Below, piece by piece: positions 47,195-59,448 of a stretch of DNA of 64,000 nucleotides. Both the position numbers and the translations under genes were made by a program. The stretch spans positions 248,001-312,000 of the forward strand of contig RCSZ01000019.1 of the NCBI GenBank assembly GCA_014898425.1. Direction: 5' to 3'. The DNA is from Botryotinia globosa. Its lineage: Eukaryota > Ascomycota > Leotiomycetes > Helotiales > Sclerotiniaceae. The number at the start of each line of letters is the position of its first letter. The stretch's first letter is position 1. Below the pieces are notes generated by a model. That model saw nothing but the letters and a program-made list of their open reading frames with translations, did no database searches and was not told the DNA's origin.

Positions 47195-47515
47195 CTTGTC
47201 CACCCTGCATCTTTGAGGAAACAAAAAGGGTATAGAAGGACTAGAAAGATCAGATGGAGAGCTAATAGACTGACAAGGAAAGTGGAGGAGAAGGGGAAAG
47301 ACGTGGTCAAGCAGAAGACGGAGGAAATGGGAGAGAGGAAGTTGGCGAAAGGAGAATACAAACTAGCTTATGTGTGGGTGGAAGGATGGAGGGAAAGATT
47401 GAAGAGAACGAGCGGTTTGGTGGATAGAGTGAGGAAAGAGGGAAAGTATGAGGGAGAGGTTGCGAAGATTGATGTAGACTGGTTGGAAGATGGGGTCGGG
47501 AGAATGGGGACCTAG
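47195..47515 (+). other. In-frame 106-codon open extension after the UGA of the giant acidic gene
   Basis: The stop at 47192-47194 is TGA followed by CTTG. The same frame then stays open for 106 codons to a TAG at 47513-47515. The extension is basic and looks protein-like: a Lys/Arg-rich stretch (RRTRKIRWRANRLTRKVEEK), a helical middle, and LAYVWVEGWRERLKR with aromatic residues. UGA-C is the leakiest stop context. I tried local GT-AG introns that would remove the TGA and keep frame and found none. The alternatives are a 3' UTR open by purine-rich composition, an unseen splice or a sequence error. Confidence 0.4.
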
Positions 47516-50342
47516 AAAATTGGAATGGGATAAGGAGTAAGCGAGGATTCTTGTTTGGAAAGGGGGCTGGATCACTAGGATGGTACGAGTGATTGGAAAG
47601 GGGAGTTTGGCTTGGAGAGGAGTTTGGGAGTATATTGTAGATCTATGTATGTTCATTTAGGTATATCTTCTATTTGGAGCTTTTAGGTAGCTATTCTGTA
47701 TGATATTAAATCCATCAATCTTCAGAGTTCAAGTACAACCCCGTCTTCCTCTTCTGCCTATCCTTCATTGAAGCTCTTGACATACCACACCACGTGATAC
47801 ACAAACCACATGATCCATCTTTCAATCACGTTTCTCACTACCCAGAATGCATGATATTCTGGCATTACTCACTCACAACACTTCTCAAAATTTTGCATAT
47901 GAGGCAGCGTGGTGTAAGAGTATGTGTGAACCAAAGGCTTTGGTGTAACAATAGATAGGCGGTGTAGCATCTGCCAAGCGAGCTAAGTTTGGAGGCGGTT
48001 CCAGTCATCTATACATGCATATGAGACATACACAATTTGACAAGCAAATTTTGTTTGGAAAGGGAGAGTGTTAGATTCTGCAGTCCTATGCATTTTGTAG
48101 GTGGGAAACCGGCAGTTGGTATGTAGTTTCATGCAGGCTGCGTTTGATTTAAGATTCGGGAGGCGCGGTTGAGGTTTAGAGGATGTTTTTCGTTGATATG
48201 TTGCTTCTATCTACTTTGAATTGCAGTGCGGGATATTTGATTTGCTGGGTGTGTTTGAGATGCGGGATGCGGGTAGCCTGAAGCTGGTATGGACTGATTA
48301 GTGTTTTGGAAAAGGGGAGAATGGGAGATTGGAAATACGGGTAAGGCGTTGGGAAACGAGCACAGCTGTGCTATGGCTTCGTGCGTGAGATTTAATTGCG
48401 GGGTTGGAATCTTGCTGTTTTCGACGTGTGAGTGAGTCATCAGAGGTGCTGTCGGGATTAGATATTGTAGCTTTAGGCAGGATGCGAGAAGCCGGTTTTT
48501 GATGTATGCGCGGTGAGGTATCTGGATTCTGGGGTGATGATGACTAGGTATTGTGGAGTATTTGAAACGCGTTTGAGAGACATTTGAGAGGAAATTTGGA
48601 GGCTAGAAAGTGGTTGGCGCAGTAAGCTAGTTTTCGATGCTGTGTTAAATACGGCCCTCTTCGGAATGCTATAGCTCCATATTTGAGGTAGGAGAGAGAA
48701 TGAGAATCGGTTGTTGGGGCCTTAAAAATCTACAGCAACGTTGGAAGACCACCAGAACTCAATCTCTGCTTTTGGATCCAACTAAAACCTTTCTTGATAC
48801 ACGCTTACAACTCTGCCTTGTAGAGATGAGGCACATCTTGAGCGCAGACGATTACCTGCAGAGCTGCATGCCACAGAGATTGCAGCCAAGATGGAAGGCT
48901 TGAGATATTATGTACAACACAATATGTTCCCCTAGCATGGGCAGTACAGATGTATTCAAGCTTGGGAATGTTTTGTTGCTTGACCTCTGTAATATCCCGA
49001 CCGGTTTCACTACAGAGGACTTTCCGGTTTCTAAATCCCTATACATGAGTCTTTTCATGAACCTGGCAATGTGGGTATCCGGAATGATGTATATGTGGCA
49101 TGAGATTGATAGGTAGGTGAGTCTGAAGCTTTTGTAACATATCAAAATTCCTCGCAGTTTTTAGATGGTAGTCTGGCACATATGGACCGTATGAATCATT
49201 CGAAAAGATGGTTGCAAAAGATGCAAGAGGAAATTGGAAAGCCGCATTGTGAATGCATATTTCCATCCGTTGCTAAGTGGTTTTGGGGATCAAGTGACCT
49301 AAAACAGTTAACTATCAGACGAAATTAGTAAAGGATAGAAAAGCAAACGGGTGGCTACACAGACTCCAGTCTAGAACCAACTGGCTAATCTGAAGCGCTT
49401 GCATCCGGAGATTTTTTGCTTCAATGATGTTGAAGATTTGCCCTTCAGGAGATTCCTGCAGGAATCGCTGCTATTTCCGAAGGCTGCAATTGCCGTTTTA
49501 GATACATGACTGTTGAATATAGCTACAATCTATGAGTCAGACAGAAAGCAAGATATTTCTGGATGGGAAAGACTTCCCGAGCGCAAGATAGATGAGCTGG
49601 GGAATGAGAACATGCATGGTATATTCTCTCTGCTGCCTAAAAAAAGTGGTCTAGATATTCGTTTGCTAGGCGTCCACTCTGAAATCTACTTGTGCTAGGT
49701 ACACAATGTTGAGAGACGCGAAACTATTAGGAACACGGTAATTGCTTACCAAAAAGTTCAGACTGCAAGGCATTTTACGTAAGATATGTATGGCTCCGTG
49801 TCTGAGTAGAATGATTCAACAAACGTCTATTCGTATAATTTATCTTCAGACTTCCTGTGTGTTGATCTAGAGTACACAAGCTCAGAAATTCAACGTAGTT
49901 GTGGCATTGAATTGAAGCGAGGTATTTGAGCTTTTGTGGCAGTTCCGAAAGCTTTATTTGTGGCGTAATAAAGAGAATATTCGAGAGATTGAGCTTCGAG
50001 GCCGTGAATTAGTGATTAAGTAAACCTCACACTGAAAAATTAGATATGGTGACGTGCATCTATCTGAGAACAAGATAAACTCCCGGATCCGTCTTGCTTT
50101 GTGGGGTGCAAATTCAATTTAGGATGGGAACAGAGTTCAACATACAGCAACACATTGAAGGGAATCATTCCGAGCGAATGGTCAAGAAAATCACAGTATC
50201 AATTAGATTATACTGTCCCCCTCCACTTTCCGTTAAAGCGTTATTCCGAACCTAGAGATGACCACCACAATTAAACAAAACAATCATCTTTAAAAAACCA
50301 CATGATCACTGGTGACCCCTCGTAATACTATTCTGATGCATC
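47516..50342. other. Intergenic, about 2.8 kb, no gene supported
   Basis: Both strands hold short frames only. Part of 48.7-49.7 kb looks faintly like decayed coding DNA (broken frames with Leu-rich stretches), but no gene model can be built. Confidence 0.5.
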
Positions 50343-52098
50343 TCAAACCTTGCGCTTCTGTAGATCGAGCCAAATATTCTGCCAATGAAATAAACCGCCA
50401 ACTATAACACGCTTGGGTGGACCAGGTATTTCCTTACTAGGTTCACATAACTTAAAGTCGAAATTACGAAAGAACTAGAGAGAGTGTTAGTCTCAGCAGA
50501 TATTAAGCTATCAATTGCTTGGTCGCAGGAGAAGAACATACCATTAAAGGACCTTTCATCAACTCCATATACGCAAGGTCCTTGCCTAAGCATACTCTTG
50601 ATCCATATCCCCAAGTGAAATTGTACTTCTCAAAAAGCTTGGCCTTTTCTTCATCTTCAAGCCATCGCTCGGGGCGAAACCTCTCGGCATCTTCGCCATA
50701 TATTTCCTTATCTCGGTTTGCAAAATATGAGGAACAGCTGATTTCAGTACCAACTGGAATTACCTTGCCATCGATTACCAAAGGAGGTTGATGGGCCATT
50801 ACTTCTCGAGGGAAAAGTACTGGTGAGGACGGAGTAAGTCGAAGAGCCTCTTTTATGCATGCAACATAAAACGGACAATGTTTTGAAACTTCTGCGGCTG
50901 TGGGAATTGGATGTGAAAGATTTCCGGCTGCAAATGCGGCATCTATCTCAGCTACCATTCGTTGATAATCGCCAGGTGATGAGAGAATATCTGTTACAAT
51001 GGAGCTGAAGGTTGTACCTGTCGTATCTGCCCCGGCAATTAGGACAACCAAAACTTCGGCTTCCAATTCATCTCGGCTCATAGGGGTTCCTTCGGGTGTT
51101 TTGGCCTCGAGAAATCTAAGATGACTCAAAGGTTAACTGAATGCCGAGTTTTGAAGCAGTAGGAAGACTTACGACTGTAGAATATCCACACGATCTCTTT
51201 TTTTTCCTTCCTCAATTTCGGTAATTCTGGCATTGATGATTTTATCTCTCCATCTCATCAGCTGACCCATGCCATTCTTCATATCTGGTGTTGCGGTAAA
51301 GAACCGACCTAATGGCCCCGATGTTACCCATTCTACGAAAGGGTACAGATGCGCCATGATACCGAATATCTCAATGCCATCATGTACACTTTGAATCAGT
51401 CCGCCCACATCTTCTCCATTCTCCACAAAGCCTAAAGCTTGTCCAAAGCCCACTTCACTGATTGTGTCAAATGCAAAATAAGTAGCCCAACTTGCCATAT
51501 TGACAGGTCTTCGTGTCTCAACAAAAAGTTCATTCATCTTCGTAAGCCATGCCGAGACTATCTTATCAACGAGGGGCTCGGCTTTGACTATCTTTGAGTA
51601 TGAGTAAGGAGGTCCTATAAGTCTTCGACGATAAGAATGTGCTTGATGGTCGCGAATACTGATAACAGGTTCAGCAGGAAAGCCTCCATTGCTGTAGAAT
51701 CTGGATTTGACTGCATTGCGGTGATAGATGATGGGTAAAGCGAGGGCTGATTTGACTAGAAGAGTTGTGGGTGAAATGCGTATTACAGGAGCTATAGATG
51801 CAATATTTATTAGTGACCATAATCTTCATAGGGAGATGACATCATAAGCACCTTTCGTTTCCTTGAAGAGATTCTCATAGACCACCAACTCGCTTTGATT
51901 GTAGCTCTGGTAAGTATACCAAAGTCTGGTGACGGTGCCCCAGAATGGACCTGGGTAGTTCTTAAGGGGATGAAAGAAACGATAATAGACAACCTGATAC
52001 AGAAAAGAGGCTAAAACCCAGCCAATAATCAACCAAAATCCATTAGCAAGGGTCAAGTATGAAGTGGCACTTGCTGAGATGGTTCGAGGGCTTTCCAT
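50343..52098 (-). CDS. Cytochrome P450 monooxygenase
   Basis: Exons 51852-52098, 51173-51791, 50542-51115 and 50343-50474 give 523 residues; introns are 60, 57 and 67 nt, all in phase. The N-terminal anchor is LANGFWLIIGWVLASFLYQV, followed by the Pro-rich hinge HPLKNYPGPFWG. The I-helix oxygen-binding motif is AGADTT, the K-helix is KEALRLTPS (ExxR) and the meander is RFRPERW. The heme-binding loop FTWGYGSRVCLG has the axial Cys. The end, IPGPPKRVIVGGLFHW, comes from the last exon. This is a microsomal class II P450 needing an NADPH reductase partner. The overall look is of the pisatin-demethylase/benzoate-hydroxylase-like group, but the substrate is not predictable. No other secondary-metabolite genes are adjacent, so a detoxification role is as likely. 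Confidence 0.92.
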
Positions 52099-53375
52099 AA
52101 TGATAAGTCTTTGTATGGATAGCTCTGAAAGACTTAAGACTCAGTTAACCTGATTAGAAAGACTGTGTGAGGGAGGAAGAGGGGTGAAGAGACGTCGATG
52201 ATTAAAGATTTCAATATGAGGAGTTCTTGATGGATAAGTGATGTATTTACAAACAAACAAACTTGCACGCTTTTATGACCAACTTTTTCTTTCATGTATG
52301 GCGTAACCTTATGTGGTCTTTGGTCTTCCTTCCGCCGTCTTTTCGACTCATATTCACTAATAGTCACTCACTGTACAACATGAACTCCCTTTACCCCGCT
52401 CGATGAAACATTGGGAGCTCATGGCTTGGAAGAGGTCACTACACTTGCGGTGAATACCTATCTACCGATGTATACCTACCTAGGTAGCTGGAGGTAGACG
52501 TTGGTACAGTTTGGTACAGTTCATCGTATAGTAATAAGTAACAAATGAAGGTAGGTAGGATTAATGATTGCCCTGTCTGCGCTTATTAGACGCCTTTAGA
52601 ATTATTAGACAGTACAGTACAATCAAATATACTTTGATTGACATCCATTACCCAGGTAGCTCTACGATAGCTGGAGAATGAATAACCTTAACTGAGCGGT
52701 GACCAGAAATGGCGACTAACGGCAGAATCTCAAATTAATCCACCAAGGTTGAAATTGAGAATTGGAACAGACGCGACAATCTGTTAGAAATGATGAATTT
52801 CCGCAGATTTCTCCATCACAGGTATGTAAGAATTGAGCCAAGTGTCTGAGTATTGACTTGTTATGTCTGTATTCTTTCAGAGAAAGGATATTCCATACTG
52901 ACTATGAAGCCAAGTGCTCCTGAGCTCGAGAGATCTCCCTCGCGTCGCAGATGCTCGACCACAATTCAATTCGAATAATTGAACCTCAAAATAAGCCCTT
53001 CATTGCATTACGATATCGTCATTCTGATCAAAGAATCTCCATGATACTCGAGATGACGATCTCCCACATATTTCGCACACAGCTACGATATGGGACTGTA
53101 CTTTCGCGAAGAATATATCACCGTGAGGATGCATGAGAAATGATGATTGCAATGTGCTGGAATCGATCCATCTATTCATTGTCTACTATCTTCTACACCC
53201 GTTTTAAATCCTTTGCGCCTCTCAATGCTTCTGGAGTATCTCTCTAGCATATGCCAAACAGGGTACCAACCATAGATACAAACTAATACAATCTGAGCGA
53301 GTGGTTTTGGAAATGTTGCAACTTGCAACGAAGGTGATGAAATTCGGTCAGTGGATTCAGGGGTATCGATGGTCG
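52099..53375. other. Intergenic between the P450 and Hsp70-like genes
   Basis: Holds the P450 promoter side and the 3' end of the Hsp70-like gene. A perfect TACCTAGGTA palindrome lies at 52477-52486, followed by two TTGGTACAG units (52502-52519). No gene supported. Confidence 0.55.
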
Positions 53376-55742
53376 TCAGAAACATATTCGTTTCGTGGGG
53401 CGACAAGGTGTAACCAAGAGATTGTTGGGTAATGGATGGCTTCTGAGAGGAGAGTCACCATTAAAATCCCTCTCAACTCGAGCCGCCTTTGAGACTTCCT
53501 CGGTTGCTGGCCATGTAGATGGTTCGTTTTGCCCGCCAATAACAGCATTGGCCGCTTTGGAGATCTGTTGAAGATTGGAAGTTCGAAGACTCGAACGTGT
53601 CACCTTCTTCGTAGGCCTCTCGGAAGCACCCGTGGAAGCTGGCTTACTTGCCCGTGCTGGCGCAACTCGTCGCTGTCCGAAAGCGAAGCTCTGAGATAAG
53701 TTCTCTGAAATCTGTTGGATATCTGTGATTGATTCTACCTGGAGATCACCGCAGAATCCGTGCTGTTGTCCATTCGTGGAAAATATCATGATGCAATACT
53801 TGCAACCCACGTCTGTCATTTCAGTGTGTATTGTATACCTTATCATATAAGATGGCGTCGATTCGCGAAACCTCTTTTGTTTTAAATCCTTCAGGTCGAT
53901 GCCACTATCCATTGGGTTCCACCGCATTCTGTCTGATTTTTCGGGTTTGCGAACCAATGCCCCATGTGTATTGACCAATCGCCCATCCTGACGCAAGAAT
54001 ACAAAAGTCTCTCCTTTGTCAGGCGTATAATTCATGGTGTAAACCACGTCTTCAAAATTCAGATCTTGGAGTGAAGTGGATGTGGAATAGCGTACACGGG
54101 CATCCTTGAATCCCTCGGATGTGGCTTTGTAATTGGAGTCGACGAGCTGGCCTTTCTTGGCCAAGAAGTATACCACAGATACATAGAGTTTGCCGTCTCT
54201 CTGGTTTTTCCACGTATCTTCGTTTCTATATCCCTTGCCGCTGAAGCGCTTGACTGAAGAATTGACTTCCTGATAAGTGACTATACCAACCGTATACTTT
54301 AAAGGGCGGCGGGTAATGAAATCTTGCTGGGACCTCAGCCAGACGGCACCTTTTACGATATGTGCTTTGTTGTGGCGTAGTTGACACACTTTTAGGTGCT
54401 GAAACTCCTTCCGCAGTGCTTCGGAGATATAGGTGTTAAGGCACATGCCTCCACCCATTATTAAATAATCAGGAACGGATTTTTTATCTTGGTTCACCTG
54501 TTTTTCGACGGCAGCTATTAATCTCTTGAGAGGCTTAGCGAAACACTGCACGATGTCTTCATGATCAATTTTCAACTCATTCACCAGACCTGGTATTAAA
54601 ATGCAGAATGGCCGCGGCTCTTTCGAGATTCCGAAATAATTTTTGTATCCTTTGTTGAACGAGTTCAGAGCGTGTTGTATCGCCCATGGTCGATGTGCTA
54701 TTCCTTCTGGGGTTTTAGCATCCAGAAGCCTTCTGAAGTTCTCGGAAATCGTTTCTGCGCCGCAGATCATACCTAGAATTCTTATATTAGTCAACCCCTA
54801 GGGTACTATTCCGCCTAAACTTACTTTCACTTTCAAACTCCTGCTTAAATCTTGGCGGATTGATACCCGTCAACTTGTAGGTGACCGTACACTTTTGAAA
54901 TCGCTGTCAGTATGAAAATCAATGAGCGAAGGGAAGCAGGTTTCATACTGCCGTGCCGCCGCCAGCATCAAGAACTATGTACCTTGTGCCGATCTGGTTT
55001 CATTAGTCAAGACCCCGCTGATTTGAATTCTGCTCACCTTCCACTCATGCTGCCCCTTCTCGGCTTCCATGTGACACCACCATCCGAACGAACACTCTGG
55101 CTCTGAGACCAAAAATACCTGATTTGATGTGATAGGACCTTGGACTAAAGCATTCCGCACCTGTTCATGTGCAATTGTTGAGCGTCCTGGCGGCACTGGA
55201 ACGATAACTTCAATTTTTAGGTCTTCGAGGTTTGGTATCATCCCCCTTCTCAAAGCAGGCAAATTGCCAAAGGAGTCGTAAATCAGCTCCTTGTAGACAA
55301 TCGACACCCAGTCTCGCAGGAGATCTTCCCTCGTTTTTTTCAATTTTTCCAGCCTTGCTAACATTGGTTTCTGGAGTGAGGCGGTGACCGGGTCCCTACT
55401 ATCGTGAAAAAGTAACTTCCATAGAGGGAAGAATCGCTCTGTGTTGAATGGTATCGCGCTGTCCAGCAGCATTCTCAACTCATGGCCGGTCATTGGCAAA
55501 GTCTCCTCCTGATTATTTTCGTTATAGTAGAGTGCTGTCAAAGGAAACTCATCTCCACTTCCCCAAGAGCCCTTCCAGTCGGCAAACAGGAAAGGTTCTG
55601 GCTCATACTGGTGCCCAAGCTCTTGATCACCGCCCGGAAGTAGCAAATCAGCAACCGCACCCCTAGTAGTTCCCATATCTATACCCATGATCAACCTACC
55701 TTTCGAAGCCGACTGATCACTTCTCGATGCCATAGCAGACAT
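53376..55742 (-). CDS. Hsp70-like ATPase (HSPA12-type, divergent)
   Basis: Exons 55038-55742, 54949-54993, 54825-54891 and 53376-54772 give 737 residues; introns are 44, 57 and 52 nt. The three actin/Hsp70 ATP-binding signatures are present: phosphate-1 IMGIDMGTTRGAVADL near residue 18, phosphate-2 YIVLDAGGGTACTVTYKL rebuilt from the two small exons, and adenosine-site PDYLIMGGGMCLNTYI. The nucleotide-binding domain is larger than canonical Hsp70. The C-terminal part (residues ~400-650) does not look like a standard substrate-binding domain, and the tail is basic and disordered. This fits the divergent fungal Hsp70/HSPA12-like families, which are not classical heat-shock chaperones. It diverges from the Zn2Cys6 gene at 56417. 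Confidence 0.82.
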
Positions 55743-56416
55743 TTTCGAAGTATAAATTAGTACAAGTAGAACACAAAGATGCCCAGTTCTGGATGTTACA
55801 TAGCAGATTTGTTATCTTCAATCCTTTTTGGCCAAGCTAATCGAAATTCACATGTTAGAACAAGTGTAAAGCTTGAGAACGGCCATATTTATGGATAGTC
55901 TTCTCCGGTACTTTTGCAGCTGACGCCACATTAAATTGTGATAATTGTCAGCTGATGCATACTGCCAGTTTGGATGGTCGCACAGCATTAGATACGTTTT
56001 GAATCACTGAGTGGTCACCAAACCAGTTCACCGAGTTTGTCAATCTGTACTTTGCCATTTGCACATTCTGTCACATATCTACTAGGGTTATTCAAGACAT
56101 CTTTTTCAACAGTGTTACACCACCATTAACTGATGCAAATTGGCTTGAGAAAATTGGATTTCAAGGCCTTTGATGTATATCTGCCTAACTGCAGCGTTTG
56201 TGGCGTGGTCTTGTCTCACACAACGATTGTTACCAGTTTTGCAATAACGTCTGAGAGTACTAAAGACTGCAGAATCATCTCACCGAGCTGTTTGCTTGCC
56301 TTCAATAAGACAGGACTTTTTCCATCGAAATAATAAATATTCTTTACAACAAGATTCTACTTCGTAGTTTCAAATTCGATACACAAGGAAGACAGTCTAC
56401 ATCCCAGGCAAAAAAA
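55743..56416. promoter_or_regulatory. Divergent intergenic region, Hsp70-like and Zn2Cys6 genes
   Basis: 674 bp between two start codons on opposite strands; promoters of both genes must lie here. No specific binding site is recognised. A purine-rich A-run (AAAAAAATGG) sits directly before the plus-strand ATG. Confidence 0.5.
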
Positions 56417-58257
56417 ATGGCAACGCCAGTCTTTCCTCTTGATGTGACTCCCCTTACGAACAATATGTCTGTCAGCTCCGCTAAAGTACAGCCACTAATC
56501 GGTAACTCAGCTAGTGACAACAATCTTCGTGGTAGGAATTCCGATGCCTGAGATTTTTATCTACCACACATAATGCTTACAACACTATAGATTCAATCAA
56601 ATTGCCCATAATGACGCCCACAAAAGAGGACCTTGCGTCTCATACAAGTACTACTGACTCTAGTCTTTCGATCACTACAACTGTGTCCAAAGCACAGCAA
56701 AGTACGACATCGGATTTGATCATCACCGTGCCATTGCGAGAGCAGATTGCGAAAGCAATACTTTTGCCAAGACCCAAGCGTCACCATGCTATGCCAGCTT
56801 ATTTTTCCGTTAAGGGTGACCTCAACTCGAAATTTTCTCATCTTAGGACGCGCAGATGCACGCAATGCGAGCGACACCGGCTGCAATGCCTAAAAGAAAG
56901 TGCTGATGTGGCATGTGAATCATGCAAAGGTGCTGGGAAAAAATGTGTCTTTAACGTGCGATTTTTGAGGCCAGGCAGACTCTTGAGCCTTAAGACATCG
57001 GACAAGAACAATATTTCTGAGACCCATTTATACCAGTCTAGTGAGCAGCTCAATACAGAACTGTCTCAAACCCGGGACTTGATAGCACTTGAACACAGTC
57101 CTCTCTATGAACGTCAATCGACTGATGACACAATATACTTCGACCAAAATTCGGCGAATCCATTGGTCTTGTCGACAGATACCACGGCTTGTGAACAGAG
57201 ACAAATGGAAGCATTAGATTCTAACAGCGTTGGGTCTAGGTATCTCGAAAGGCGGAATGATGGACCAACAAATGCTTTCGTGAGGCAAAGCTGCAATAAA
57301 GACAACATTCGTTCTAGACTCGGTAGAGAAAGCGTCGATGACGACAAGATCACTAGTCCATTGGCATATCTAGAGACATTGATACTCCAATACACTGAAC
57401 TGGTAAAAGGCAGCTCTATGGCACCATTAGCCAGGGCCAAAAGCTGTTGGGAACTTCTTTGCATCGAAGATGAAAAGGTTCCTGCTTCGAATGCTGGCAC
57501 GACGCTGGCTAACATTCGCGGCTTATTGGATGTTCCAACTGGAGTGCTCATCAGGCAAAAGGTTGACAATCCTTTGTTGAAGACTCATTTAAAACCATTG
57601 GATTTTCTGAGGGGAGTCATTGCATACATCATATGCGATTTTACCTTCCAAGGAAGCTCAGCTTTCGGTAACGATGCAATGTTGCGGAAGACAGCATACC
57701 TTTGTAGGATAAGATGCCATCTGCTATTCTAGAAACATTATACTGATAAATTGATGGTAGGCTTTTCCGAGCATGTTGCGGACATATTTTTGCAGGAATA
57801 TCATCGGCAGATGGTAGAGACGCAGCCTTTTGAAGACGGCATGGAATTGCGTCGCACAAACATGTCAGAAAAGATGAATATGATCATGCAGCCCTTAATT
57901 GGTGCTGGTGATAATATGAATAGTTTTCACGAAAGCATGGCAAAAGTGGGCAATGAGCTGCACAACATCGTGGGGTCATACAAAGGAGAGTTTGAAAGCA
58001 TCTGGGCGCCTCCCGATTCAAAGTTCGACTCGAGTATACACGCCCTGGATGACTCTCAATTGCATCCGAACTTTGTTATCGAAGGAGGAGACGTTCTCAT
58101 AACCACATGTTTCGGAGTCAGGTACAAAGCTCCGGGTAGAGACTGGAGAGTTTGCGCCCCCGCAAAAGTAATCTTAGCCCCACCAACCATGGTGAGGTCA
58201 ACAACTAAGCGCGGTCGGGAGGAAGATTTACCGTCTGCTCGGAAGTCTCGAAAATGA
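56417..58257 (+). CDS. Zn2Cys6-type transcription factor
   Basis: Exons 56417-56531, 56591-57703 and 57761-58257 give 574 residues; introns are 59 nt and 57 nt. Residues 128-157 form C-x2-C-x6-C-x8-C-x2-C-x6-C (RCTQCERHRLQC, then ACESCKGAGKKC), a binuclear zinc cluster, preceded by an unusually long ~127-residue Ser/Thr-rich N-terminus with PRPKRHH. The usual Lys-rich loop between the second and third Cys is replaced by ERHRLQ. No Fungal_trans domain is recognisable in the remaining ~415 residues, which look poorly structured apart from a helical region (LAYLETLILQYTELVKG). The C-terminus is basic (KRGREEDLPSARKSRK), possibly a nuclear localisation signal. Targets unknown. The second intron removes a frame break. 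Confidence 0.75.
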
Positions 58258-59448
58258 TCTCTCGTAATTACCACGATACGAACCAACCATTCAGACACCT
58301 AATTTGCGGTTTACAATTGACTTCATGGCCGTTGTGTTAATTTTCTTACAGATTAGCTTTCGCCATTCTACCTACATTTTAGGTACGCACAATGTAGAGC
58401 TCGGCCAATCATTTGGAGTCTCCTTTTCTTGGCGAGTTGGCAGCAGGTTGGAAGCTCAATTGATGCTTCTTCTCATTTTGTTTTCATGTTCGTTTGATGA
58501 AGGGGCTTACTCATTTAACAATTCGGTACGGCGGCGAAATATCCAAATCACCACTGATTTTCTCAAGATTAAAGTCTGATTCTTTCTTGGTTGAGGCATG
58601 CATGGCGTCAATGGTTTTCGTTGGCTTGGTCACAGTGCATGTAAGCAGTCTAAGTAACCTTAATAACCACATTTTCCAACAGTCATGGATTGATTAATAA
58701 TAAATCATACTGGTACAACGTGTAAACCTGCAAGTCGCTGGAAAAAGGTATCTTCATTTTGTCATTACCCCGGATTTCCCCAGACTTTAGCTTTTTTCGG
58801 CTATCGAGCCTTGTGACCCCATGTTTTGTGGGGTCGGAAATGTTGAGAAATTTTCCCACCTACAATGAGAGGCCGATGGACGGATCGACGCTCTAATTTC
58901 CCTTTTTTGCAAACCTATATCAGAAGACGGGAAATCTTAAGTAAGAATCTCAACAGGCACTCCTTCCGTTTTCATTCACTCAAAACAAGATTTTAATTTC
59001 CGGAAAATGGAGAAGGGCACAAAAGCGGAGCCCGTGCGAAACTAATATCATTCACATCGGGGTCAGTACTTTTTATATTGCATACGTCTTTGCACATGAA
59101 TCCACCGAGTGTCCACAGTTCGGTACCTATTTGTATCTAAAAGTGTACTTTCAATGTTTTTAGATGTTAAGAAATATCGCATGGATGTATCTCTCCGGCT
59201 ATAGCCTATATGTAATCATTGGTGGGATGGACGAGGATCTACCATCAAAACTTCGGTATCTATTCATACCTGCGTGATAGAAAGGGTGGACAAAGTCGCT
59301 CATGGGTCCTTCTACGCGGTTACAGATGTACCGAAAATGCTGAACCTCTTTCAAACTCGGAATATTCAAAAGATACGTGATCGCCAGTTGAAATGGTCGA
59401 TCTTTGCATGTACATTGTTACTTCCTCACCTCTCTCTCTACTGTCAAA
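58258..59448. promoter_or_regulatory. Upstream region of the rhamnogalacturonan hydrolase gene
   Basis: About 1.2 kb with no supported gene between two same-strand genes. It should contain the terminator of the Zn2Cys6 gene and the promoter of the hydrolase. I see no binding site I can name with confidence. Confidence 0.45.

Noticed and set aside
48700..49700. Possible decayed F-box/leucine-rich gene
   Set aside because: Only scattered Leu-rich pieces in different frames; no F-box motif or model could be supported.
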